Of a stretch of DNA of 64,000 bases, positions 1 to 13,249 are shown piece by piece (the stretch's first letter is position 1; each line of letters starts with the position of its first letter). The stretch comes from Homalodisca vitripennis. Lineage: Eukaryota; Arthropoda; Insecta; Hemiptera; Cicadellidae. The translations under genes were made by a program, and so were the position numbers. The notes below the pieces were generated by a model. It was given only the letters and a program-made list of their open reading frames with translations. It did not search any database and was not told the origin of the DNA. Location of the stretch: NCBI RefSeq assembly GCF_021130785.1, contig NC_060211.1, positions 27,761,001 through 27,825,000 of the forward strand, in the 5' to 3' direction.

Positions 1-2450
1 AACGACCTAGGATCGCCTGGCTATCTGTGTTTGTGACCTAGGACAATGCTGTGTGGAATGGCTAGTGGCTGCACGCTTTCTACCCGCCGTGCAGTGCGAG
101 GCCACTGTTGTAGTAATGGCCAGCTTACGTAAACATGCATGGCTGCACCCATGACACCATCCCCTAGTATGTGGTAATTAATTCGTTGCAGATACTAAGT
201 TATATAACACGCTGCAAGAGTATTCACTTAGCGAACAAATATCAATCTCTTGTAAAGTACCTCAATTATGTGTTTACCGTCGTCTTTGTGCCTGTTCCGA
301 GCGCGTCGGGACGGAAATTACTCGGCCTCGCTCACATAACGGTGAAGAACAAGTATTTGAAAAGAACCTGCTCGAGAAGTTAAACTGTTGTTTTGAGTTA
401 TAGGATATTTCAATGTAAAACCTATACAAAATTAATGGACTATGTTTCCCTTGCAATTCCCGCATACTTACTCCAGGATACACACTACACGACGAAGGTG
501 ACATTTAAATGTCAAATTCCACCACGCCACCTGCCGAATGTCGAGAATGTTGCTCATATATCGTAAAACATTGTGAACGAACTTATGGTAGTCCCCTGCA
601 TTTATTTCCATGACGGTGTATAAAACAAGTTGGCTGTGACTGTGTGGAGAAGAGCAGTGTTGGACATTGGAGGACCCCGTAAATCCGATGTGGCCTGTAC
701 AAGGTGACAGACAGGCAGTAACGTTTGCTCTCTTTTTATCCGTTACTTGCTCTGGAGTCTGGTATTGTCAGAGTGGATGTTATTAAAACTAAGTTTAAAA
801 GTATCTAAAGCAACTATACCGTAATATGACTTTAGTAGCTTGTTCAATATGACTACTAGAGCTGCGTCGTCTTTTTGCAGTTACGTAGACTCTCCGTCTA
901 AACCCCTTTTGAGAGGTGGGTGAATTCAAAATGTATTACGGACATCAGAGCATTTCGTGTTAAATAACGCCTCATACATAGCATATTTTGTTAATTAGTT
1001 ATAATAATATAAGGGAAATTCTATTTATATTAGCTTATCGCTGTATTAATCAATTTTCTCCATCCTCTTCCTGACCGAGCCATGATTTGATCATTACATT
1101 CAATTGCGTTTAGTGCAGTCCAAATCATGTTAAGACTGATGATTATCATTTTAGTGGAATTTATTCTTGATGATATCGAGAATTCAAATGTCAATAATAT
1201 GTTGTTGGCACCGGAAAATTTGTTTAAAGCGAAACTGTGAAAATCCTCTACAACATTATGTAACATGGTCAGTGATAAACACAACCTGTCTTAACTCTTC
1301 AAGGCAATTCAACTGGAAGTGCGTGTGTGTAGTACGTTGTTGCCATCCAAAGGAAATTCCATTAAATACTAGATTCCAATCTAGGGTGAATAATTCAAGA
1401 CCTCTTCCTATCCAACCTTTGTATACTGTAACCGAAGTACGAGTATTATCTCCTATCTATTTGGTGGTAGTATAGTGAGACGGTGATGAGTAGTTGTTGA
1501 GTTCTGTATCCATGAATGAATCGTTTTGTTTGTAGTTCAGTTATGCTCTTACATCTGCAACTATAGCGTATCTTTTCCATAAACCCCATTACCTTCTCTA
1601 CGAGAGATTTTGTATAGTAAACATTTAATGGACAACAGTCCCTTTGAGTAAAATATGTATAAATAGTGTGTTTGTACTTAGCCCAGTCGAATGTTGACAT
1701 CCATTCCCTTCAATCTGCATTATCATTATGTAAACAAAAACGTAAACAATAGTCGCACAATTTAATGCGACATCTAAGAAACGGGCTTGTCCTTTAATGG
1801 GCTCAGACTCGGATCGGTTGCGACAATGCCACAGAATCGATAGGTCTCTGCCCGGTGTTTCACAATACTATGCTAAGATTTAGCTTAATCGTCCACGACG
1901 GGTGCGGGAGTGTTGTGGAGAGAGGAAGTGAAGGGTGCGGTGTAGACTGTAGAGAGGGCGGCGGCAGCAGCAGCAGCCTCAGCGGTCAGCAGTCACGGCG
2001 GGGCGGGACATCACGAGCAGCACGATCACGATAAACCTATCAGTACTACCGTTACCGCTACGGTCCAGCGACCGCTGTGTACATTGTCTCGGTACTGGCA
2101 GACCTCGTAGGTTGTGGAATGTGTGTACACCTCCCTCAGCATTTACCAGTTCTCCTGGTTTGTTTTCTTCGTGGGAGAATAATAACACTCAGTTCATGTC
2201 ACGTAACAGGCTTCGCTATGATTTTAGGCAGAGAGTGTTACCTCAACCTCTTCTTCTTGGGGTTGGGAAAGGTTTACCATATTGTCTTGAAAGCTGCGTT
2301 CTACCGCCTTAATGTACAGAGTTTAGATTATTACAGTTTGTATTAAAATTTATCTTTATAATCATACTATGAGGAATGCTGTTTCTCCAGAATTTTCCCC
2401 CATGCCGTTTAAAGGCAAAGGCGGATTCTTTACGAGATCCTAGCCAGATA
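1..2450. other. Largely unique non-coding DNA with a GC-rich segment
   Basis: No gene is supported. The stretch 1890-2110 is GC-rich with a (GGC/AGC) run near 1957-1977 and an initiator-like TCAGCAGTC. It resembles a 5' untranslated exon or CpG-rich promoter, but no coding frame or clear donor follows. Confidence 0.3.
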
Positions 2451-2499
2451 AGGTGAGTAAATTTTTCCCTATGTACACACACAATTTCTTAAAACTATA

Positions 2500-3060
2500 A
2501 ATCTATAGCTTAATTCGTTCCGGATTATATTCATGTCAGTGATGGAGAATGGTAGCGATCATCTAAATCTTATGAATGGAAAAGCATCATCATCGATCTG
2601 GATTTTACGTAAGTAGACATAAAGTTTCATCTAACTTCAAGCCCTTAACGTAATTCGTTGTTGATATATTCCGCTCACTGATAGAGAATGCTGGCGATCA
2701 TCCAAATCCTATGAATCGAAAAGCATCATGATTGATCTTTATTTGGCTTATGTAGACATAAAGTTTCATTAAACTTCAAGCACATAGCGTAATTCGTTGT
2801 TGATATATTCCGTTTAGTGATGGAGAATGGTAGCGATCATCCAAATCCTGTGAATGGAAAAGCATCATCTTCGATCTGGATTTTGCCTATGTAGACATAA
2901 AGTTTCAACAAATTTCAAGCCCCTAGCGTAATTCGTTGTGGATATATACCCCTCGGTGATTAAGAACGTTAGCGATCAGCCAAATCCCATGAAATAACTT
3001 TCATCCTAATCGAACTAGATTTTGCCGGTTTAGAAATTAAGTTTCTTCCAAACTGTTAGC
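2500..3060 (+). repeat. 139-bp tandem array, about 4 copies
   Basis: The motif TAATTCGTT recurs near 2511, 2651, 2790 and 2929, spaced 139-140 bp. Each unit carries AAATCCTATGAATGGAAAAG and AGTTTCA...CTTCAAGC blocks. The unit is a diverged, amplified version of a module found singly in dispersed repeats at 3.1 and 16.2 kb. Confidence 0.85.
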
Positions 3061-3340
3061 GTATAACTCAATTACATAACAAGACATTCCCATGAGTAAT
3101 AGGCTCCAATATCGCTAACGAAACTCCTTAGACGGACATACGCCACCACCCGACTCGGTGTTGATCATTTAGAAGTAAAGCTTCATGCAAAATTTCAGGT
3201 CTGTACCTCAACTAATTAACCAGATATGTATCGTGCGGACAGATACGCAGAAATGAAATTTCTCCAGCGCTCCCAAATGATAGGCTCGCTGAGAGCCTAT
3301 TATGTTAATCGGTCAAAATCACTGTCACGTTGTTATAGCG
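3060..3340 (+). mobile_element. Dispersed repeat with the 'aacgctcagcc' module
   Basis: The blocks AAAGCTTCATGCAAAATTTC, GGTCTGTA and CGTGCGGACAGATACG match the segments at 15.70-15.82 and 16.15-16.34 kb. This is a non-coding dispersed element, class unknown. A small perfect hairpin (TAGGCTC/GAGCCTA) sits at about 3281-3300. Confidence 0.55.
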
Positions 3341-4720
3341 TTGATTTCACGTGTGATGGTGTTTCCAATTCTCGTAATATACTCTTCATAGTATATGGAC
3401 GTGATGTCGCGTTCTTGTTCCAGGTATTTGTTTTTTTTTTACTTTATAACCCGTGCGTCCACTTAGACGAATATAAGTTAAGACTATAGGTCATTACACA
3501 AATGTTTAAATGATATGTCATTCCCCAAGGTTGTGATAATTTATGTACCAAATGAAAAACTCGTTAACATACAGGGAATGTCGTGTGATGATGAATACGT
3601 GAGGAACTCTAAAATTATGAACCAAAAACATTTTTGTAGCTTGATTTTTTTGTAAAACCCGTTATAATTTGAAACAGGAAAGTGAGGAGTAGAGCAGGAT
3701 TTAACGGAAACATTTGACAGTGTTGCCAACCTTGATATTTTACACTGCCATAAATTCTGAAAGTCGTCTGGTGATATTTAGCTAAGCCGGGCTATGAGAG
3801 ATTGTATTTGCATCCTTGTGTACTTGGTGCGATCTTACAATCTTGCTGTGATATATCGCTGGATTGATATTCAGAAAACTCTACTCGCACTAAATCTACG
3901 TGCAGTAGCAACAACCGCACACAACACAATCGCTACTGGTCAGTGGAAAGTTGTTCTCCACGTTGTTTGCTAATTGGTGATAGTGCTGTCATTAGCACAG
4001 ATCCCTCCCCGCAAAGTGAATGAAATGGTTGTAACTATTCCCATCGCAGACAAACAGTCCTACTCATATCTGGCAGATAATCCCACGTATGTCTTCGCCT
4101 ATTCTCGCACTTTCTCTCCCGCCCCTCTGTCAAGGTCTCTCCCACCGTTAACCGTGTTAAGAGCAATGTGGCACTCATTTCAGTAATCTAGTTTGTGAGA
4201 TTAATTGTTTAATATAGTAGTTAGCTACGTCGCTACAACATATACTGAATTATATCTACATACAACGGCAAGAATTTGTTTTTGTTGTCTGCTTGACTAG
4301 CTTATCACAATCTGGATGTAATTTTGAAAGTAAATGATTGATTTATTACAGAAACATACAGAAAATATTAAATATAATTGTGATAAATATATCTAAACAA
4401 CCATGTACTAATCTTGTTGAAGATGGGGCATATATTGGCTTCTCTTAATTCGATCAGTGTAATAGAAATTCACAACAACCAATATTGACCTTTTCATTTT
4501 GTTTTTACTTTTGTGATGTGTCTGAAGAACATAACCTTGCTATCAAAAGGCCTCACAAAATAAAAATATATCGATTTTGTTTGTCGTGATTTTCCAATGT
4601 TTTTCACCAAACCACGCGTAGCGTAATAGGTTTCGCTTATATTGCATTTAACATTTCAAGTCTACAGCTACATGTGTTACTATGTATGTCTCATGTTGAA
4701 TTGTCATATAATTGTACTCA
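3340..4720. other. AT-rich non-coding stretch
   Basis: No gene, RNA or clear repeat is seen. Confidence 0.4.
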
Positions 4721-4884
4721 TTTTGTTTATAAACATGTATTTATCCTGTGGTTTTCTCCTTGCCATCATAGTTACCAGAAGATTTTTGTGAAAATGTTTC
4801 CTAACGCTCAGCCATCTTCCATGGAGTGGCATGCAGCTTAATCATCAAATTCATGTTCCTTACTTAGAAATGAATATTCATGAA

Positions 4885-4952
4885 AAACTTCATAGAATAT
4901 TCATGAATATTCTATGAAGTTTATAGAATATTCATGAATATTCTATAAACTT
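4885..4952. repeat. Two overlapping perfect palindromes
   Basis: A perfect 38-bp palindrome (4885-4922, centre 4903/4904) and a perfect 36-bp palindrome (4917-4952, centre 4934/4935) overlap by six bases. Both contain ATAGAATATTCATGAATATT. Either strand could form a hairpin or cruciform. They may be fold-back element termini. Confidence 0.9.
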
Positions 4953-5635
4953 AAAGTCTATAGAAAAGTTCTCGATATTTCGTGAGAAATAAAAATTTTA
5001 CTCGAGTGATGGGCTTCGCTAACGCTCTACCAACTATAATGATTCACTGTTAATACATTTGTCAGTCAAATCGAGTGGAAATTGTCGCTATACGCGCACG
5101 TTCGCAGACTGGACTTCTTTCCTTTTACGGTAGAACGAACGTAAGAAAAGATTGACGTAAGTTTGCGGCATGTGCAGAGTATCACACGACTAAAATCCTA
5201 CATAATGTTTACGTGCGTATTCAAGTAAACAGATCTTTTCTTCCTTAAGAAAGAAGCCAATGGAGATTTTAAAATATGAATTGAGACACGTTCTTTCTCA
5301 TTTTTGACGGTTTACCATCCCAGATTATCCACAATAAAGAATGTTACTGTAAAATATCGTGTTATACACAATTTGCAATGCCTTGTACAAGCAGCTCTGT
5401 GAGGTATCATGTGTGTATATGTGTGCCTTTGACATTCCGTGGCGAGCCGAGCCATTCCGTACAGTAAGTTAGGTCGAGTGAAAAGGTCAGGCACGTTCAC
5501 ATTACATTAGTAGTGTCGGACGTGTGACACGACATTAAAATTTATTTCGGCTCTTTATTTTATAGATGCACTTACGTTGATTTAGGTTGACTTTATTCTT
5601 GTAACTGTCATCGCAACTTGTGTTGGACTTTCCAT

Positions 5636-5919
5636 CAACAGACATTTGATGAAGGCGTTCAAAACGCGCCTTTTTGCGTCACAAACATTTTATAATGCAG
5701 GGGAGTTTTTGGAATTCGACTGGGAGACCGTCCAATTAGACGACTGATTCTGCTGTTTAAAGTGGGTTATATTGGCGAAGAATGAAAGGTGCGTAATTGT
5801 AAAATTGTATTTGTGAATGAGAATTTTGTGATATGAATGTAAGAAATTTTAGTTTAAAATACATGACGTTCGCCATACAATGTACTATTGTCGATGCAAT
5901 AAAACTGATTTGATTTGAC
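5636..5919 (+). mobile_element. 3' end of a non-LTR retrotransposon (Jockey/CR1-like)
   Basis: About 33 codons of the reverse-transcriptase ORF tail (MKAFKTRL, FYNAGEFLEFDWETVQL) end at TGA 5745-5747. A 3' UTR follows, shared with the copies at 32 and 10.4 kb, and ends in GATTTGATTTGA. The copy is strongly 5'-truncated, as expected from target-primed reverse transcription. Confidence 0.8.
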
Positions 5920-5987
5920 ACTTACAAACATTGGCACTTAATTACACCGAAAAAGTTTTTTTTTACGAATTGTTGTGGGCCCGCCAA

Positions 5988-6838
5988 GGATTGATTACTT
6001 TTGAGATTATAACGAAAAATAGTGATCCCTTTTCAAAAGCTACCATATGGTTATAATAAGAGGAGATGTTGAAGTAAATGTCGTCATATAAAAGAAAGAA
6101 AGAAAGAAAGAAAAAAAAACGGAACACTTAACATTTTTTCTCCTGGGATGAGAAGATAAGAAATTGCGCCTAGTCCTAAAGTGACCTTTGCGCTGCTTCC
6201 AGAGTGACAGGATATTCTGGATGAGTAAGGTTGGGGGTAAGGGCCGTCTCTTACCGAGATCCACGAGGAAGAGTTTTAGGGCATTTTGGATTGGTTACTT
6301 TAGAGGGTATAAAGAAAAATAGTGATCCCTTTACAAAAGCTCCCATATTGTTATAATAAGAGGAGATGTTGAAGTAAAGGTCGTCCTATTACAAAAACCG
6401 GTACATTTAACAATTTTTATCCTTGATCAAGAAGCTTAAAAAATGCACCTAGTCCTAAAATTACCTTTGCACTGCTTCTAGAGTTACAGGATATTCTGGA
6501 TGAGTAAGGTTGGGGGTAAGGGCCGTCTCTTACCGAGATCCACGAGGAAGAGTTTAGGGCATTTTGGATTGGTTACTTTAGAGGGTATAAAGAAAAATAG
6601 TGATCCCTTTACAAAAGCTCCCATATTGTTATAATAAGAGGAGATGTTGAAGTAAAGGTCGTCCTATTACAAAAACCGGTACATTTAACAATTTTTATCC
6701 TTGAGCAAGAAGCTTAAAAATTGCACCTAGTCCTAAAATTACCTTAGCGCTGCTTCTGGGGTTACAGGATATTCTGGATGGGTAAGGTTGGGGGTAAGGG
6801 CCGCCTCCTACCGAGATCCACGAAGAAGAATTTAGGGT
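5988..6838 (+). repeat. About 278-bp tandem repeat, 3 copies
   Basis: Copies begin at the block GGATTGRTTACTTT near 5988, 6288 and 6566. They share blocks such as AGTGATCCCTTT and AGGTTGGGGGTAAGGGCCG. The first copy carries an (AAGA)n microsatellite at about 6091-6117 and is the most diverged. Confidence 0.88.
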
Positions 6839-7072
6839 ACAACATTTCACTTACCGATTGTAAGTAGTATTTTCGCCATCAGTCTCTTGCAAGATGGCGG
6901 AGGTTGCTCCAAGAGAAGTTTAGTTCACGTTGTCCAGGCTCCCAGGAAGTCAATATTAATCGTTTCCCTCGAGAAGCAAAAAGTAGTCTGAGACCCTGTT
7001 TAGCCGGTAGCCGCCCAATGATTGACGCTATTCTAATTTAGTGTCAGACCCATCAACCGGACTTTCAACGGT

Positions 7073-7363
7073 TTACCGTCCTGCTTGAGCCGACTGTTGA
7101 AAAACTGTGGGAAAAACAGCGGAAGTACAACTGCGACTTCTCGGGCAACTCTGTGGTAATTGTCTAACGCGACTAATGGGGTCAGTGTTCCAGCGATGTG
7201 TGCTGTGGTGTGGTTCGCGCCAATTAGTAGGGGTTTTAATGGCAAGTGGGTCATCCGAGGTGACTGAAATTTTCTTAAGATCATCGATTTTGTTATTTTT
7301 AGAACAGTTAGCCTCTTCACTATCGTCGTTATTTACGGAAATTTCTTTAACGCATTTATTGTG
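7073..7363 (-). other. Open, coding-like segment of unknown nature
   Basis: A 96-codon minus-strand frame is open between a TAG (7366-7364) and a TAA (7075-7073). The peptide has an acidic start (NDDSEEANCSKNNKIDDLKK), then THRWNTDP, then an arginine- and serine-rich end. Its composition looks more protein-like than most frames in the window. No family is recognised and no Met lies near the start. It may be a decayed gag-like or transposon fragment, or a chance frame. Confidence 0.2.
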
Positions 7364-7571
7364 CTACCATATATTCAACACATCATTCGTAAAATTCTAC
7401 CATAACTGGTCACGCCGTTTAATGACACCAAAGTAAGTCCAAAAAATAATAAACGTAAATAATATTATATTTATTTGTGTTATTTCATTTTTGAAGGACT
7501 TGTTCAAGTATCCACCTTGTGATTTTGAAAGAATCAAATTATTATTGAGTATTACGTAATGTTTAATTTAT

Positions 7572-8645
7572 ACACGACCAGCAGTTACCCGCGGCTTTGC
7601 ACGCAATTTCGTAGTTTTGCACCTGTATGGGCACTTCTGGCTCGAGCTAAATATATTTCCGACGCCAATGTTGTTTCCCTTGTTGCCACAAGCAAGAAAA
7701 TATGTTAAAAAGTGTATTGTTTATGGTAATTTTAATTTACTTCGATGTTATTATTTTTTGTCCCGTTGCTAATTTTGCCTCTTTTCTAATTAAGAAAATA
7801 TATATACACAGTTCTGAGAACCCTACTTTTGTCAAAAGACAACTAATAATTTAGGTTTGGTAACAGTCTTTGAATATAAAGTAAAGGTTAGACATTGTCT
7901 CTTATATCTGCACTGCTAGCAGTTACCTGCTCTTTTGCACGCAATTTAGTAGGCGTTGCTCTTGTATGACCATTGCCAGTTCGAGTGAATTATATTTCCG
8001 ACTCCAATGTTGAGTTTGCCTTGTTACCACAATCAAGAAAATACGTCAAAAAGTTTATATTTATGGCCATTCTAATTTACTTTGTCTTTTATATTTTATA
8101 AAAATGTACAGCTAAAAGTACAGTAACAATGACACTACGTGTTTGTTTATTTATAAACTAAAAAAATATTGATAATACTATAGAACGTTTATAGCTGGAA
8201 TTAGTATATTAGATCAAAAGTACAGTTCAGCGAACTTTTATCGTAGCGTAGTTTTGCTGACTGCTTTAAAGGGAGTCTTCGATGTCAAATTCTGACCATC
8301 TTATGTTTTGTGGCATCTTGTAAGATAGATGAGTACTTACCTAATCGCTGAAATCTAAACCGGCGTTAAAAATATTTGTACTCACTATAAATGTAAACAA
8401 ATTTTAAACAATATACAATGTTTACACAGTACAGGGGATTACATTAGAAATTCTCTTTTAATAATTATTTCACAACTCTAAAGACCAGTGGGGCGTAGTC
8501 CGGAGGGATTATCAAAATAAGATAGGCCTCTATTCATCCCAGGGACCCTAGGAATGTCCACGTACAATTTCAGCGCAATCGGTTGAATAGTTTTCGCGCG
8601 AAACAAACAAACTTACTTTCACATTTATTATATATTATTAGGATT
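7572..8645 (+). mobile_element. Dispersed repeat with 'cccgcggctttgcacgc' head, duplicated 5' part
   Basis: The head at 7578 (CAGTTACCCGCGGCTTTGCA) and its following 180 bp recur at about 7912-8090, so the 5' third is tandemly duplicated. The tail includes ATCGGTTGAATAGTTTTCGC and ends in ACTTTCACATTTATTATA. The same element lies inverted at 51.53-52.38 kb. This head and tail signature is widespread in insect genomes. No ORF is seen and the class is uncertain. Confidence 0.75.
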
Positions 8646-8649
8646 CTAA

Positions 8650-10435
8650 TACATTTAAATTCGTTTCTCATATTATATTTTATCGATATATAATCAGCTG
8701 ATTTATCTGTAAGTTAAACAAACCAGCAATCATCTCGTTGTCGTTGTGTTTTGTTAAATAATTTTCACTCACCACAGTCGTCGATCGTTATATCGAGAAT
8801 AGGGGAAAGTTCTGACCATGCTAGTTATACTGTTAGACATAATAATGTATCCACGCCCTCACTAAAGTGCATCGAAGCATTGCAGATGTGTTATTTGCCG
8901 TCTATATTTTCTCTGGCCGTAATAGTTTCCGCACGTTGTGGACGTGACACATCATTCAGCACGTGTGTGATTTTGTGGTTACGAAATCGGTAATTTGCGG
9001 CTACGCGACGTTAACGCCGCATCGCGTCAAGATCCCCACGTTGATAGTGTGTAAATTGTGATATCGGGTTACAGTTACGTGTGTGTTCCTGATCACCTCG
9101 ACTACAGCCTGTGTTGGTCCTCTCTCTGGCGATATCGGTTTTGATATATTTCATAATTCTAAAATTAAAGTGTACAGGTTGATTTCTTAAAATAATTTTA
9201 TAACGTTTCTTATAGAAGAAAGGCACCACAGAGAAACAAACTTGACTGTGATGGCATTAAGCTATGACAGATCTGCATACTTATAGCTAAACCGGCTGGT
9301 TTTTTTATTATTATAATGTTTTAGAATATCTCCCTTGGAATCGTTATAAAGAAACCTGAAGAGATGTTGCAAACTTTCAAATTAGGTCTTTAATTTTTCT
9401 CATTTTTTAACAAGAGTAAAAATTCAAAATAACCAATTTTAAAAATGGCCCGTTTTCCGATTACAGGCAGTTTTATATTTCTTATGGAACATTCTGCATT
9501 TTATGATAATTTTGTTTATAAAGAGTAATTTCAATACTTAATTTTAGCACATATTTTGTACTTTGCAGCTAAGATGATACTTCGTTCTACTACGTGTTAC
9601 TGCATGTAGTAAACTATACTTAAGTCCATGAATAATAAAAATTTCACTTTTGATCAATGGTTGTCTAAAATGACATCTGTACTGTACAAGTTTATTGCAT
9701 GACAATACGAGTATCTGAGTTAATGTCACCTCTCCAATCGTGATTGAAACGTTTATTGAACACGCTTTCTAATCGGCTAGAAAACGATGCGTGAATAATC
9801 ATTCACGTATTCCCCGTGTAAGTTGCAATATTATTATCATATGTGTAAGCAATACTAACTGTACCTTCACCAAGTTATTGTTGTATGCCTGTATGACTTC
9901 GAATGAACGACAACCTTAGGCTATTATAGTTATTGGACTATAAATTTTACGTACGTACGATTTGATACGCTCGAAGAATTACTAGCCAGGCGAGTGTAAA
10001 GGTGCGGTAGTAAAAAGGAGAGTGAATGTGTGCTTTTAAAGTACCGCCAATCGAATAAAACGAAGGTCTCGCTCGAGTCCCATTGCTTCATGTAGGATAA
10101 ATGTATGTTATATACAATCCAGCGGTCAGTTATAATATGTAGAATAAATAATTTCTTGCCAATAATAAGAGAATCATTCATTGTTATGAGTAGCAATTTT
10201 TCAGTAAGTTGTACGTTCACTTAAAATTGTCAATTCTGTCATTTGATAGGTGTCATGTTACTCTTCATTTTATGCAAAGTGAGTATCGTAGGCATTCATC
10301 TTTAGCGGTATGTCAGTGATCTTCTCGTAACTGTGGAGAACAACCAATATGAGAGATATTAACTGTGTAAGTGATGTCTGCAGAAGAAATTTAAGGTTAA
10401 AACGCGAATTTAAACACTGTTAAAACGAGTTTGAA
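8650..10435. other. AT-rich non-coding stretch
   Basis: No supported gene. The many short frames are unconvincing in composition and context. Confidence 0.4.
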
Positions 10436-10439
10436 CTCA

Positions 10440-10548
10440 GATCAGTCGAAATGTCATTAGTGATGAATGCAAAATTTTAGCTTTAAAATGTTATGACGAT
10501 TGCGATGCAATTTGTATTGTTTTTATGCAATAAAACATTGAATTGAAT
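10440..10548 (+). mobile_element. 3' UTR remnant of the same non-LTR retrotransposon family
   Basis: TTTAAAATGTTATGACG and GCAATAAAACATTGAATTGA align with the 3' UTR ends near 5860-5919. No coding part remains. Confidence 0.6.
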
Positions 10549-10616
10549 GTCATAGCATTGGTTGGTTATAGTTGTATTAATTCCTAATTATGTTCAGTAC
10601 ATTTACGTTCACAATT

Positions 10617-13240
10617 ATTGTCATCCAACAAGAGCAGTTGCGACAACAAGCGATTGGCGGTACTAGATGAACTTTCTGTAATCTCAGTCAGAGACTGCGG
10701 TTCGCGTAATGTAAAAGATGGTCGCATTAAGCTTGATGATATCGAGTGCAGGTCTGCGGTGGTGTTGCGGTCGGGCTGTGAACAAGAGCAGTTGCGACAA
10801 CAAGCGATTGGCGGTACTAGATGAACTTTCTGTAATCTCAGTCAGAGGACTGCGGTTCGCGTAATGTAAAAGATGGTCGCAATAAGCTGATGATATCGAG
10901 TGCAGGTCTGCGGTGGTGTTGCGGTCGGGCTGTGAACAAGAGCAGTTGCGGACAACAAGCGATTTGGCGGTATACTAGATGAAACTTTCTGTAATCTCAG
11001 TCAGAGACTGCGGTTCGCGCGTAATGTAAAAAGATGGTCGCATTAAGCTTGATGATATCGAGTGCAGGTCTGCGGTGGTGTTGCGGTCGGGGCTGTGAAC
11101 AGAGCAGTTGCGACAACAAGCGATTGGCGGTTACTAGATGAACTTTCTGTAATCCCAGTCAGAGACTGCGGTTCGCGTAATGTAAAAGATGGTCGCATTA
11201 AGCTTGATGATATCGAGTGCAGGTCTGCGGTGGTGTTGCGGTTGGGCTGTGAACAAGAGCAGTTGCGACAACAAGCGATTGGCGGTTACTAGATGAACTT
11301 TCTGTAATCTCAGTCAGAGGACTGCGGTTCGCGTAATGTAAAAGATGGTCGCATTAAGCTTGATGATATCGAGTGCAGGTCTGCGGTGGTGTTGCGGTTC
11401 GGGCTGTGAACAAGAGCAGTTGCGACAAACAAGCGATTGGCGGTACTAGATGAACTTTCTGTAATCCCAGTCAGAGGACTGCGGTTTCGCGTAATGTAAA
11501 AGATGGTCGCATTAAGCTTGATGATATCGAGTGCAGGTCTGCGGTGGTGTTGCGGTTGGGCTGTGAACAAGAGCAGTTGCGACAACAAGCGATTGGCGGT
11601 ACTAGATGAAACTTTCTGTAATCTCAGTCAGATACTGCGGTGTCGCGTAATGTAAAAGATGGTCGCATTAAGCTTGATGATATCGAGTGCAGTCAGGTCT
11701 GCGGTGGTGTGGCGGTTGGGCTGTGAACAAGAGCAGTTGCGACAACAAGCGTATTGTGCGGTACTAGATGAACTTTCTGTAATCTCAGTCAGATACTGCG
11801 GTTCGCGTAATGTAAAAGATGGTCGCATTAAGCTTGATGATATCGAGTGCAGGTTCTGCGGTGGTGTTGCGGTTCGGTCGGGCTGTGAACAAGAGCAGTT
11901 GCGACAACAAGCGATTGGCGGTACTAGATGAACTTTCTGTAATCTCAGTCAGGATACTGCGGTTCGCGTAATGTAAAAGATGGTCGCATTAAGCTTGATG
12001 ATATCGAGTGCAGGTCTGCGGTGGTGTTGCGGTTCGGGCTGTGAACAAGGAGCAGTTGCGACAACAAGCGAATTGGCTGCGGTACTAGATGAACTTTCTG
12101 TAATCTCAGTCAGATACTGCGGTTCGCGTAATGTAAAAGATGAGGTCGCATTAAGTCTTGATGTTATCGAGTGCAGGTCTGCGGTGGTGTGTTATGCGGT
12201 TGGGCTGTGAAAACAAGAGCAGTTGCGACAACAAGCGATTGGCGGTAACTAAGATGAACTTTCTGTAATCTCAGTCAGAGACTGCGGTTCGCGTAATGTA
12301 AAAGATGGTCGCATTAAGCTTGATGATATCGAGTGCAGGTCTGCGGTGGTGTTGCGGTCGGGCTGTGAACAAGAGCAGTTGCGACAACATAGCGATTGGC
12401 GGTACTAGATGAACTTTCTGTAATCCCAGTCAGAGACTGCGGTTCGCCGTAATGTAAAAGATGGTCGCATTAAGCTTGATGATATCGAGTGCAGGTCTCG
12501 GTGGTGTTGCGGTCGGGCTGTGAACAAGAGCAGTTGCGACAACAAGCGATTGGCGGTACTAGATGAACTTTCTGTAATCTCAGTCAGATACTGCGGTTCG
12601 CGTAATGTAAAAGATGGTCGCATTAAGCTTGATGATATCGAGTGAAGGTCTTGCGGTGTGGCTGTTTGCGGTCGGGCTGTGAACAAGAGAGCAGTTGCGA
12701 CAACAAGCGATTGGCGGTACTAGATGAACTTTCTGTAATCTCAGTCTAAGATACTGCGGTTCGCGTAATGTAAAAGATGGTCGCATTAAGCTGGATGATA
12801 TCGAGTGCAGGTCTGCGGTGGTGTTGCGGTCGGGCTGTGAACAAGAGCAGTTGCGACAACAAGCGATTGGCGGTACTAGATGAACTTTCTGTAATCTCAG
12901 TAAGAGACTGCGGTTCGCGTAATGTAAAAGATGGTCGCATTAAGCTTGATGTATCGAGTGCAGGTCTGCGGTGGTGTTGCGGTCGGGCTGTGAACAAGAG
13001 CAGTTGCGACAACAAGCGATTGGCGGTACTAGATGTCATCGGTTCGCGTTCGCATTAAGCTAGATGAACTTGCGGTCTGTGAAAACAAGAGCAGTTGCGG
13101 ACAACAAGCGATTGGCGGGTACTAGATGATCTTTCTGTAATCACAGTCAGAGACTGCGGTTCGCGTAATGTAAAAGATGGTCGCATTAAGCTTGATGATA
13201 TCGAGTGCAGGTCTGCGGTGGTGTTGCGGTCGGGCTGTGG
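10617..13240 (+). repeat. 154-bp satellite-like array, about 17 copies, indel-rich
   Basis: The block AACAAGAGCAGTTGCGACAA recurs about every 154 bp (for example 10781, 10934, 11252, 12368, 12523, 12840, 12993). Units also share CTTTCTGTAATCTCAGTCAG and GCTTGATGATATCGAGTGCA. Copies differ mainly by single-base insertions or deletions. Open frames on both strands are repeat artefacts. A rearranged copy lies at about 13030-13090 and the array ends near 13240. Confidence 0.95.
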
Positions 13241-13249
13241 AGTATGAGA

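Noticed and set aside
11310..13039. Proline/threonine/serine-rich minus-strand frames
   Set aside because: They are translations of the 154-bp satellite, broken at irregular indels.
10617..13240. CRISPR-like or bacterial repeat array
   Set aside because: The units are contiguous, with no unique spacers, and the window is clearly eukaryotic.
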